Of a stretch of DNA of 7,357 nt, positions 1-6,828 are shown piece after piece; position 1 is the first letter of the stretch; every line of letters starts with the position of its first letter. The notes beneath the pieces were generated by a model. That model was not told where the DNA came from, searched no databases, and was given only the letters and a program-made list of their open reading frames with translations. The position numbers and the translations under genes were made by a program. The DNA is from Verrucomicrobiota bacterium (GTDB taxonomy: Bacteria; Verrucomicrobiota; Verrucomicrobiia; Limisphaerales; CAIQOK01): assembly GCA_025363535.1 (NCBI GenBank), contig JANYDP010000369.1:1-7357 (forward strand). Reading direction: 5' to 3'.

Positions 1-75
1 CAGTCCAAAACCTCGCGGAATAACCAAGCCGCTTTCAAATTCCGGCCACACTTTTATTTGATTTGCGCCAATCAT
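1..75 (-). CDS. Possible 5' end of an unidentified gene downstream of ade (partial)
   Basis: An open minus-strand frame runs from an ATG at 73-75 off the left edge, giving 25 residues that begin MIGANQIKVWPEF. The frame is open back to the ade stop region, with no good ribosome binding site before the ATG. It lies about 55 bp downstream of the ade stop codon on the same strand, so it could be the next gene of an ade operon. I do not recognise the fragment, and it is too short to assign. It could also be a chance open frame. Confidence 0.3.
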   Translation of the reverse strand, partial: MIGANQIKVWPEFESGLVIPRGFGL

Positions 76-129
76 CAAAGTCGGCTTGCGCGCAAGCTCT
101 TGGTGCTTCTGTGGATGTTGGAGCTTTAC

Positions 130-1839
130 TCAGGCCGCGAACAGGCTGGTTTTCTTCAGCAACGTCGCGTCAATCAAACCTTGATCCGTAAGTTTCAACG
201 ACGGAATTGGTGACAGCGCGAGAAACGAGAGCGCCATGAACGGTGCGGCCAAGTCGCAGCCCAGCGCGTGCGCCGCTGCGTTTAGATTTTCAATCAACCT
301 CATCGCCTTGGCCAGCGGTTCATCGGTGACGAGTCCGGCGATGGGCAATGGCAGCGCGGCCATCACCTTGCCATCAACGACGGCGACCTGTCCGCCCTGC
401 ATTTTTTCCAACTGATGAATCGCAAATAAAATGTCCGCGTCATTCGTCCCTGCGACGATGACGTTGTGCGCGTCGTGCGCGACCGTCGAGGCAATCGCCC
501 CGTTCTTGAGCTTGAACCCGCGCACGAAGCCGATGCCAACGTTGCCGGTGGCGCGGTGGCGTTCAACCACGACCATTTTCAAGATGTCGCGCGACGTGTC
601 GGCGACGATTTCGTCATTCTCAATTTTCGGCGACGCGATGAGTTCCTTGGTGACGATCTGGTCGGGAATGATTCCGATGACGCGGATTTTTTTTGTGCCG
701 GACGGCTTCACGACAAAATCCTTCGGCGAATAGCGCAAGTTCATCGTGCTGCGCGGCAATAAAACCTTCGCCGGATTTTTCGCGAGAAATTTTCCATTCT
801 CCGCCACCAGCACGCCCTTCTTGTAAACCTGCCGGACGGAAAACTTTTTCAAATCATCGAACACAATGAAGTCCGCCCAATAGCGCGGCGCAATCGCACC
901 GAGGTTGTGCAGGTTGTAATGCCGCGCGGTGTTGATGGTTGCAATTTGCAGCGCCGCAATCGGTGGCACACCGCCGCGAATGGCCACGCGGACGGCGTGG
1001 TCAATGTGGCCTTCGTTCACCAGGTCGCCCGCGAGTTTGTCGTCGGTGGCGAAAGAACAGTTCTGCGAATTGTGCGCGTTGATGAGTGGCAGGAGATGTT
1101 CAAGATTCCGCTCCGTGCTGCCTTCACGCAAAAGAATGTGCATTCCTAGCCGCAACTTTTCGCGTGCCTCCTCGACTTCAACCGACTCATGGTCGGAGCG
1201 AACACCGGCGAGCGCGTAGGCGTTGAGATTTTTTCCGCGCAGGCCGGGCGCGTGACCGTCAATGCACTTGCCTTTACCGGCTTCGATTTTGGCGAGCTCA
1301 CTTTTGAAACCGAGAAACACGCCGGGAAAATTCATCAGCTCCGCGACACCCGCGATGCGCTCGTCGTGGATCATCAACTTCAAATCATCAGCAGTGAGTT
1401 TTGCGCCGGCAGTTTCGAGATGTGTCGCCGGAACGCAACTTGGCAGCATGATAAAAAAATCCACGGCGAGATTTTTGGTGGATTCGAGAACGTAGCGGAT
1501 GCCGTCGAGGCCGAGGACGTTGGCGTATTCGTGCGGGTCAATCACCACCGCGCCCGTACCATGCGGCACGACGGCCCGCGTGAATTCCGGTGCGGTGAGC
1601 ATGGAACTCTCGACGTGAAAATGCCCGTCAATCAGGCTCGGAGCGAGATACGCACCTTTGAGATCAATCACCTTTTTCGCCTTGTAATCGCCGAAACCGA
1701 TGATTCGTCCATCCTCGACCGCGACATTCGTCTTGTGGATTTCGCCGCTGAAGACGTTGACGACGCGGGCGTTCCTGAACAGCAGTTCGGCGCGCTGCTC
1801 GCCGCGCGCCACCGAAAGTTTCTGTTGAATGTTGCGCAT
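130..1839 (-). CDS. ade: Adenine deaminase (Ade/AdeC type, amidohydrolase superfamily)
   Basis: This 569-residue protein is a full-length adenine deaminase, converting adenine to hypoxanthine and ammonia in the cytoplasm for purine salvage or catabolism. Seen in the sequence: an N-terminal amidohydrolase beta-sandwich segment (about 15-65), then the metal-binding H-x-H in DGHFHVESS (H73, H75). These are followed by DPHE (101-104), VAELMN with E167, DGHAPG (H196), SDHES (H217) and FATDD (D266, D267). This is the metal-ligand series of the AdeC branch. The C-terminal domain (about 375-569) carries VAHDAHN (H455, D456, H458), typical of bacterial adenine deaminases and absent from most other amidohydrolases. 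Length is normal for the family. The ATG at 1837-1839 is preceded by a loosely placed GGGAG. It diverges from xdhC across a 211-bp spacer, and the purine theme of the neighbours supports the call. Confidence 0.95.
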   Translation of the reverse strand: MRNIQQKLSVARGEQRAELLFRNARVVNVFSGEIHKTNVAVEDGRIIGFGDYKAKKVIDLKGAYLAPSLIDGHFHVESSMLTAPEFTRAVVPHGTGAVVIDPHEYANVLGLDGIRYVLESTKNLAVDFFIMLPSCVPATHLETAGAKLTADDLKLMIHDERIAGVAELMNFPGVFLGFKSELAKIEAGKGKCIDGHAPGLRGKNLNAYALAGVRSDHESVEVEEAREKLRLGMHILLREGSTERNLEHLLPLINAHNSQNCSFATDDKLAGDLVNEGHIDHAVRVAIRGGVPPIAALQIATINTARHYNLHNLGAIAPRYWADFIVFDDLKKFSVRQVYKKGVLVAENGKFLAKNPAKVLLPRSTMNLRYSPKDFVVKPSGTKKIRVIGIIPDQIVTKELIASPKIENDEIVADTSRDILKMVVVERHRATGNVGIGFVRGFKLKNGAIASTVAHDAHNVIVAGTNDADILFAIHQLEKMQGGQVAVVDGKVMAALPLPIAGLVTDEPLAKAMRLIENLNAAAHALGCDLAAPFMALSFLALSPIPSLKLTDQGLIDATLLKKTSLFAA

Positions 1840-1860
1840 TTGTTTTCGCCTGCTCCCGGC

Positions 1861-1888
1861 ACTGTAAAATTTTCAGGCGCGGTTTCAA
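1861..1888 (-). promoter_or_regulatory. Weak candidate promoter for ade
   Basis: Reading the minus strand, TTGAAA (1883-1888) and TACAGT (1861-1866) lie 16 bp apart and match the sigma-70 -35 and -10 boxes at 5/6 and 4/6 positions. They would start transcription about 15 nt before the ade ATG. Matches of this quality arise by chance, so this is only a suggestion. Confidence 0.22.
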
Positions 1889-1900
1889 AGTGGAATTAAA

Positions 1901-2030
1901 GCTCCAAATTCCAACATTCAAGCGGCGGAGAAATTCCAGGCACCAGGCACCAAACCCGCCTACGAACGGCGCACAATTGACGTTTGAAGTTTGGTGTTCC
2001 ACCGGAGCTTGGAGCTTGGAGCTTCCAATC
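1901..2030. repeat. Repeat-rich divergent spacer between ade and xdhC
   Basis: The spacer contains no gene. It contains three tandem copies of the heptamer GGAGCTT (2004-2024) and two copies of CCAGGCA (1937-1950). Its two ends are loosely complementary: AGCTCCAAATTCCAA near 1900 faces the GGAGCTTGGAGCTT block near 2004, and CACCAAAC (1948-1955) faces GTTTGAAGTTTGGTG (1982-1996). Together they form an imperfect inverted repeat of roughly 125 bp. Short CTCCAA/TTGGAG repeats of this kind are, from memory, common dispersed intergenic repeats in some Verrucomicrobia-like genomes. Any regulatory effect on the two divergent genes is unknown. Confidence 0.4.
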
Positions 2031-2050
2031 CAGCGCGCTAGGATTGGCGC

Positions 2051-3037
2051 GTGACCGGTTCCATTTTCCAATCCCTCGCCGCCGCCGCTCGCAACGGCGA
2101 GTTCGTCGCGTTCGGCATCATCACCGGCGTGAAAGGTTCCAGCCCGCAGAAGCTGGGCGCGAAGGCGCTGTTTTATCCCGACCGTAAAATCAAAGGCACC
2201 CTTGGCGGCGGCTGTCTCGAAGCCGAAGCGCAGAGGCTCGCGCTCAATTCTCTCAAAACCGGCAAGCCCGAAACATTTGAACTCGTGCTCGACCACGATT
2301 TCGGTTGGGACGATGGTTTGATCTGCGGTGGAAAAGTTTTAGGCGTCATCATCCCCAACGCACAGAAGCTCGGCGAACAATTTTGGAACGAACTAGCAAC
2401 GCGCGACGCGGCCAAAACTTGGGGCGTAAAAAAGGATTTTTCCATAGCGCTTACTGACTCGTCTATCAACCATCAACTATCAACCATCAACTCAACTGAC
2501 TGGCTCTACACCGAAACTATCACGCCGCCGTGCGAATTATGGATCGCTGGCTCGGGACACATCGCGCAGGCCGTCGCGCCGCTGGCGTTGCAACTGGATT
2601 TTGCGGTGACGATTTTTGACGACCGGCCGGAGCTGGCGAACCACGAGATTTTTCCGCACGCCGTCGCGCTGCGCGTCGGGCATTGGAACGACATCCTGAA
2701 CGCGCCGTTTCCTGCTGCGCCCGCGTTCGGTCTCATCGTCACGCGCGGGCACAAGCACGACGCACTGGTGCTGGAGACGTGGATTCACCGGCCATTTGCG
2801 TTTCTCGGCATGATCGGCAGCGCGCGCAAGGCGCGGACGATCGCGGAACATTTCGTGAAAAAGCAGATCGCGACGGCGGAGGAAGTCGCGCGCGTGGCGT
2901 GTCCGGTCGGCCTGAAAATCCGCTCGCAAAGCGTGATGGAAATCGCCGTGGACATCCTGGCGCAATACATTGATAAGCGCGCAGAGTTGGTGAACGAGCA
3001 ACGCGCGACGGCGGCGGGGAAGGTGGAATTGGTTTAA
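2051..3037 (+). CDS. xdhC: XdhC/CoxI family xanthine dehydrogenase maturation factor
   Basis: This 328-residue protein belongs to the XdhC family. Members bind the molybdenum cofactor, promote its sulfuration and help insert it into xanthine dehydrogenase; they are not subunits of the finished enzyme. The N-terminal XdhC/CoxI domain (about 1-105) contains the conserved LGGGCLEAE (51-59) and ICGGKV (91-96). The C-terminal Rossmann-type domain (about 160-305) has IAGSGHIAQAVAPLA (165-179), FDDRPE (189-194), VTRGHKHD (230-237), LGMIGSARKA (252-261) and PVGLKI (285-290). The start is a GTG at 2051, with AGGA at 2040-2043 seven bases upstream as ribosome binding site. The interdomain linker (about 137-149) is encoded by a heptamer tandem repeat. 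The gene diverges from ade, and its 3' end converges on the xanthine dehydrogenase gene across the inserted operon. Confidence 0.93.
   Translation: MTGSIFQSLAAAARNGEFVAFGIITGVKGSSPQKLGAKALFYPDRKIKGTLGGGCLEAEAQRLALNSLKTGKPETFELVLDHDFGWDDGLICGGKVLGVIIPNAQKLGEQFWNELATRDAAKTWGVKKDFSIALTDSSINHQLSTINSTDWLYTETITPPCELWIAGSGHIAQAVAPLALQLDFAVTIFDDRPELANHEIFPHAVALRVGHWNDILNAPFPAAPAFGLIVTRGHKHDALVLETWIHRPFAFLGMIGSARKARTIAEHFVKKQIATAEEVARVACPVGLKIRSQSVMEIAVDILAQYIDKRAELVNEQRATAAGKVELV
2464..2496 (+). repeat. Heptamer tandem repeat inside xdhC
   Basis: Four copies of YATCAAC (TATCAAC, CATCAAC, TATCAAC, CATCAAC) are followed by a partial TCAAC. The array is read through in frame and encodes the low-complexity stretch SINHQLSTINST in the linker between the two XdhC domains. 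Family members normally have a variable linker here, so the insertion is probably tolerated. The unit looks like an intergenic heptanucleotide repeat that has invaded a coding sequence. Confidence 0.7.
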
Positions 3038-3050
3038 CGCCCATCTGCCG

Positions 3051-3202
3051 AATCCCAACGGGATTCAAATCATATAGCCCAGGGTTGCGAGGAACGAGCT
3101 ACCCTGGGTCATCGTCCCACAAATTAATTCTCCCTCTCCTCGCTTGTCGCGCCGAAGTCAGACGTAGGCGGGCCAAACGAGGAGAGGGCCGGGGTGAGGA
3201 GT
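3051..3202 (+). repeat. Left copy of a ~150-bp hairpin-rich inverted repeat
   Basis: This repeat starts 14 bp after the xdhC stop and holds three palindromes. The first is AATCCC-AAC-GGGATT (3051-3065). The second is CCCAGGGT...ACCCTGGG (3078-3108). The third is a 57-nt imperfect hairpin with perfect 11-bp outer arms, CCCTCTCCTCG (3132-3142) and CGAGGAGAGGG (3178-3188), and further pairing almost to its apex near 3160. The reverse complement of 6829-6979 matches it along its whole length. In the inner 78 bp (3125-3202) only two positions differ (3160 and 3165), while the outer part has scattered substitutions and an indel. It carries no coding potential. It is probably a genome-wide REP/MITE-like family and may also act as a transcription terminator for xdhC. 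Confidence 0.9.
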
Positions 3203-3215
3203 CGAAATTCCTACG

Positions 3216-3245
3216 TTGAGTGTTCGGGTTACTCAGCCTTACAAT
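3216..3245 (+). promoter_or_regulatory. Candidate sigma-70-like promoter of the operon
   Basis: TTGAGT (3216-3221) and TACAAT (3240-3245) are separated by 18 bp and match the -35 and -10 consensus at 4/6 and 5/6. They lie between the left repeat and the first start codon, giving a leader of about 16 nt. The operon would therefore carry its own promoter inside the repeats. No operator-like palindrome is evident around it. Confidence 0.4.
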
Positions 3246-3267
3246 TGAGCAACGGTAAATAAATTAA

Positions 3268-4233
3268 ATGAGTGATGAGCCTGCAAAATTAAGCAACCCG
3301 TTTTCCACGGGTGGAGGAGGCCATAATTTTGAGAACAGTGTTCAATCAGCTTTCGTAGTCCTCATGCTTTCCGGCGGAGTTGTTCCCTGCCTTCCAGCTT
3401 TGCCAATCAAGCAAATTGTTCTTCAAGGCAAATACGCTGGCTATGACACTGATGATTTTATTGTTTTTATTGAGTCTCAAGATGGCAAAAAGAAAGCAAA
3501 ACTTCTCGCTCAAATAAAGCATTCCATCAGCTTCACGGAAAATGATTCAGTTTTTGGGGATGTCATGCAATCCGCATGGAGTGATTTTCAAAACAATAAA
3601 ATCTTCGATCCTGAAACAGATGCCATCGCCCTCATAACTGGCCCACTAAGCGCCCACGATATTGAAAATACTCGGGTGGTGCTTGAAAGGGCGCGTCATA
3701 CTTCGACAGTCCAAGATTTCTTAGACCAAATGAATCTGGCAAAATTCAGCAGCGATTCGCAGCGCAAGAAACTTGAAGCGTTTCGGACACAATTAACAGT
3801 GGCAAACAAAGGTGTTGTTGTTGGAGACGAACAGCTATGGAAATTTCTTAATTGCTTTCACATGCTTGGTTTCGATCTCGACATTAAATCGGGCGTGACA
3901 TTGTCTCTTTTGAATTCGCATATCGCACAATTCAAATGCGGTGACGTCACAGGCATTTGGGCGAAAATTGCAAAGGAGGTCGCTTCGTTTAATCAGAATG
4001 CCGGAACAATCACGCTCGAAAAAATCTCAAAAGAAATTAAGGCTGCCTTTTCCGAACATGCACCGGCGAGCCATATCCCAAAGGAATTTTTGAAAGAGTT
4101 GGAAGCAAAGCAGGCGGCGGATTTTTCCAAGGGAGAATCTCCGAATACAATTGCGCTCGCATCACTTCTTGGTTCTTGGAATGAGAAAACAAAGGGTGAC
4201 ATGGAAGTCATCAAAAAGCTTTTTGAACAATGA
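3268..4233 (+). CDS. Predicted PD-(D/E)XK (Mrr/Cap4-like) nuclease, first gene of the accessory operon
   Basis: This 321-residue protein is not a named gene I recognise. Its N-terminal half looks like a restriction-endonuclease-fold domain. A glycine-rich start (GGGG, 15-18) leads into a helix with E22. A strand GYDTDDFIVFIE (58-69, with D60, D62 and D63) is followed by LLAQIKHS (79-86, Q82-x-K84), the D...Q-x-K arrangement of Mrr-like nucleases. Next come AWSDF (103-107) and ALITGPLS (121-128), then a helical region to the C-terminus. From memory, this N-terminal pattern resembles effector domains at the front of large Avs/STAND-type defence proteins; the likely substrate is DNA, by inference. 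There is no Walker A motif, signal peptide or membrane segment. The start is fixed by an in-frame TAA (3265-3267) directly before the ATG; no clear Shine-Dalgarno sequence is visible. The stop overlaps the next start as ATGA. Confidence 0.7.
   Translation: MSDEPAKLSNPFSTGGGGHNFENSVQSAFVVLMLSGGVVPCLPALPIKQIVLQGKYAGYDTDDFIVFIESQDGKKKAKLLAQIKHSISFTENDSVFGDVMQSAWSDFQNNKIFDPETDAIALITGPLSAHDIENTRVVLERARHTSTVQDFLDQMNLAKFSSDSQRKKLEAFRTQLTVANKGVVVGDEQLWKFLNCFHMLGFDLDIKSGVTLSLLNSHIAQFKCGDVTGIWAKIAKEVASFNQNAGTITLEKISKEIKAAFSEHAPASHIPKEFLKELEAKQAADFSKGESPNTIALASLLGSWNEKTKGDMEVIKKLFEQ
4230..4233 (+). promoter_or_regulatory. ATGA start/stop overlap coupling the two operon genes
   Basis: The second gene's ATG (4230-4232) overlaps the first gene's TGA (4231-4233). 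No Shine-Dalgarno sequence precedes the ATG, so translation of the second gene probably depends on ribosomes terminating on the first. The second frame has a TGA at 4224-4226, so it cannot extend upstream; this fixes the start. Confidence 0.75.
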
Positions 4234-6824
4234 TTCAAAACGAAAAAGAATGGATTGATTCACTGCGGGAAATTTCTTTGCTTTCGGGCTCTCCCGTAAA
4301 GCAGAAAAACGGCCTGTGGGAGATTGATTCACGTAAAGAGACGTGGGAAGCAATCGGTCCAAGATTATTCGACGAGCACCTTGACCGAATTAAAGCGATT
4401 GCGGTCGAAGTCTTAAAAGAACGCGACCCAAAATTTGAATTGGAAAAAGACCAACGGTTTGCGGCGAGTATGCACGGCAAGATTTTGAGCCATTCACACT
4501 CCCTACGAAAAGGATTGTCTGAAACGCTCGCATTGCTGGGTTGCTTCCCTGAGGATTTGACATCTTGCACGGATGGCAAAGCTGTATATGTAGCCGATAT
4601 GACTGTTCACGAAGTTCTGAAGGATGCGGATTGGGTTTTGTGGGCAAGTCTCAATGATTTATTGCCCACACTGGCCGAAGCTGCTCCAGTTCCGTTTTTG
4701 GATTCAGTCACAAAGGCATTGTCGCAAACACCGTGTCCATTCGTTTCGGTATATTCTCAAGAAGGCCCAAGCGTGATGGGGCAAAATTATCTGACAGGTT
4801 TACTGTGGGCGTTGGAGACGCTTGCTTGGAATAGCGACCATCTTCAACGTGTGACTGTGCTGCTCGGCGAGTTGGCGGCAATTGATCCGGGTGGGAATTG
4901 GGCTAATCGTCCTTCAAACTCGTTGACGGATATTTTTCTGCCTTGGTTTCCACAAACTTGCGCCCCCATTCCAAAACGAAAAGCTGCCATTACTGCGTTG
5001 ATCAAAGAGCAGCCTGTAGTTGCATGGAAGCTGATTGTGTCTTTGCTGCCGAATGCACACAGCTCATCAATGGGTTGTCGCAAACCGAGCTGGCGAAAAT
5101 TTATTCCTCCCGAGCGAACAGATAAGGTTACGAATGCAGATTACTGGGAGCAGGTGAAAATTTATGCCGAAATGCTGGTTGATTTGGCGATAAAGGACAC
5201 AACAAAGCTGCCTGAATTGGTCAATCAACTTTCGCATTTGCCTGAACCTGCTCACTCTCGTGTGTTAGAGCACATGGTTTCAAAACCTGTTTTGGAATTG
5301 CCGGAAGAATTGCGTCTGCCGCTTTGGGAAAGCTTGACTGCTCTTGCTGGGAAACACCGGAAATTTTCAAATGCTCAATGGGTCATGCCGCCGGAAGCGA
5401 TAGCAAAAATCGAAGAAACTGCTGCAAAGCTCGCACCGAAATCAGCAAGCTTGGTTCACCATCGGCTTTTTTCAGAACAAGACTTTCAACTTTTTGAGGA
5501 ACTGGAAAACTACGAGGAACAGCAAAAGAAGATTGGAGAACGCCGCCAAGCTGCGGTTCGAGAAATTTTGAACCTTGGAAAGATGGATGCTTTATTGAGT
5601 TTTACTCGAAGCGTTAAATTTCCCGAAGCAGTCGGACAAGCTCTGGGCAGTATTGATTACGAATCCGCAGATGTGGAATTACTTCCAAAATTACTAAACA
5701 CCGAAGATAAAACTTTGAGTAGCTTTATTGGTGGTTTTGTTTGGGGCAGATATTGGTCGAGGAAATGGGAATGGGTGGATTCCATTGACATTGGAAAATG
5801 GACTTCAAATCAAAAAGCTGCCTTTTTCGCCTTGCTGCCTTTTGGTCAAGGAGCATGGCGACGCGCTGAATCTGCGCTCGGCACGGACAAAGTTGAATAC
5901 TGGTCAAAGGTTCGGGTTCATCCTTTTGGTGAAAAAGATGAAATGTTGGAGGCAACAGAAAAACTATTGGATTTCGACAGGCCTGGAGCGGCACTTTCAT
6001 GTTTATATCACCTTGTTCTCGGCAAAAGTAACGTTTCATTTTCACCGAAGCTTGCTGTCAGGGCGTTAATTGGCTGCTTGAACACGAAAGAAAAGTTTGG
6101 CGGTTATGATGGTCACGCTATTTCCGAAGTTATAAAGTGGTTGCAGAATAATCCTGAAACCAATCTTGATGAATTGTTTCAAGTAGAGTGGGCTTATCTT
6201 CCTCTTTTAGATCATGATTACGGCGGAGAACCTAAGACCATCGAAACACGGATGGCTTCAGACCCCAACTTTTTTTGTGAGGTGATAAGCGTCGTGTTTC
6301 GTTCAGACAATAAGGAAAAAACTGAAATCAAACCAACGGAGCAAGAGCAAAAAATCGCCACGAATGCGTATCGCCTTTTACATGGCTGGCGCACAGTTCC
6401 AGGCAAAGATTCAAAAGGCGTTTTCGATGGCGAACTATTTAAGAAATGGTTGGCTGAAGTAATTCAGAAAACAAAAGAATCCGGCCACTATCGCATTGCA
6501 TTGAGCCAGATTGGTCAAGTATTGCCGTATGCTCCACAAGACCCCGGTGGATTGTGGATACACCATGTCGTAGCCGAAGCGCTCAACGCAAAAGATGCTG
6601 ACGAAATGCGTTCGGGATTTACTATGGATCTTTTCAATCAACGTGGTGTTCATGGTTTTTCTAAAGGAGAAGATGAGCGAAAACTCGCTGCTGATTTCAG
6701 CAAAAAGGCAGATGCGCTTGAGGAAAATGGTTATCAACGAATTGCTACTGCTGTTCGTGAATTGGCAAAAAACTATGAGCGAGATGCCGAGCGGGAAGCA
6801 AAAAGAAATCCGTATGGAGAATAA
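4230..6824 (+). CDS. Large helical-repeat protein, second gene of the accessory operon; probable sensor or scaffold partner of the nuclease
   Basis: This 864-residue protein has no function I can name. It is rich in amphipathic helices and looks like a HEAT/TPR-type alpha-solenoid. It has no signal peptide, membrane segment, Walker A/B pair or zinc-binding cluster. Distinctive blocks are RFAASMHGK...SLRKGLSETLALLG (77-104), DADWVLWASLNDLLPTLAEA (132-151), DPGGNWANRPSNSL (219-232), FVWGRYW (503-509), VEWAYLPLLD (652-661), DPNFFCEVI (678-686), DPGGLWIHHVV (771-781), and a C-terminal FNQRGVHGF (802-810) followed by a charged helical tail with the spacing ER-LA, RIA and YERDAE (815-855). From memory, this tail and the RFAAS/LRKGL block recur in the C-terminal halves of very large bacterial STAND-like conflict proteins. 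A sensor role is inferred from that and from the coupling to a nuclease gene. The gene ends 4 bp before the right inverted repeat. Confidence 0.7.
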   Translation: MIQNEKEWIDSLREISLLSGSPVKQKNGLWEIDSRKETWEAIGPRLFDEHLDRIKAIAVEVLKERDPKFELEKDQRFAASMHGKILSHSHSLRKGLSETLALLGCFPEDLTSCTDGKAVYVADMTVHEVLKDADWVLWASLNDLLPTLAEAAPVPFLDSVTKALSQTPCPFVSVYSQEGPSVMGQNYLTGLLWALETLAWNSDHLQRVTVLLGELAAIDPGGNWANRPSNSLTDIFLPWFPQTCAPIPKRKAAITALIKEQPVVAWKLIVSLLPNAHSSSMGCRKPSWRKFIPPERTDKVTNADYWEQVKIYAEMLVDLAIKDTTKLPELVNQLSHLPEPAHSRVLEHMVSKPVLELPEELRLPLWESLTALAGKHRKFSNAQWVMPPEAIAKIEETAAKLAPKSASLVHHRLFSEQDFQLFEELENYEEQQKKIGERRQAAVREILNLGKMDALLSFTRSVKFPEAVGQALGSIDYESADVELLPKLLNTEDKTLSSFIGGFVWGRYWSRKWEWVDSIDIGKWTSNQKAAFFALLPFGQGAWRRAESALGTDKVEYWSKVRVHPFGEKDEMLEATEKLLDFDRPGAALSCLYHLVLGKSNVSFSPKLAVRALIGCLNTKEKFGGYDGHAISEVIKWLQNNPETNLDELFQVEWAYLPLLDHDYGGEPKTIETRMASDPNFFCEVISVVFRSDNKEKTEIKPTEQEQKIATNAYRLLHGWRTVPGKDSKGVFDGELFKKWLAEVIQKTKESGHYRIALSQIGQVLPYAPQDPGGLWIHHVVAEALNAKDADEMRSGFTMDLFNQRGVHGFSKGEDERKLAADFSKKADALEENGYQRIATAVRELAKNYERDAEREAKRNPYGE

Positions 6825-6828
6825 TTTT

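Noticed and set aside
1189..1899. 236-residue plus-strand open frame opposite ade
   Set aside because: It lies antisense to the well-supported ade gene, shows no recognisable motif, and is a by-product of GC-rich codon use.
1977..2005. TTGACG as a -35 box for xdhC
   Set aside because: No acceptable -10 sequence lies 16-19 bp downstream.
2464..2496. CRISPR-like array
   Set aside because: The units are 7 bp with no spacers and lie within xdhC; this is a simple tandem repeat.
4212..4226. CAAAAAG followed by CTTTTT as a possible -1 ribosomal frameshift signal fusing the two operon proteins
   Set aside because: Slipping -1 at CAAAAAG leads to a TGA at 4224-4226 before the second gene's open frame begins, so no fusion would result. 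The ATGA overlap explains the arrangement better.
3268..6824. A Walker A / P-loop NTPase expected for an Avs/STAND system
   Set aside because: No GxxxxGK[ST] motif is present in either protein; glycine-rich stretches such as GGGGHNFEN do not fit.
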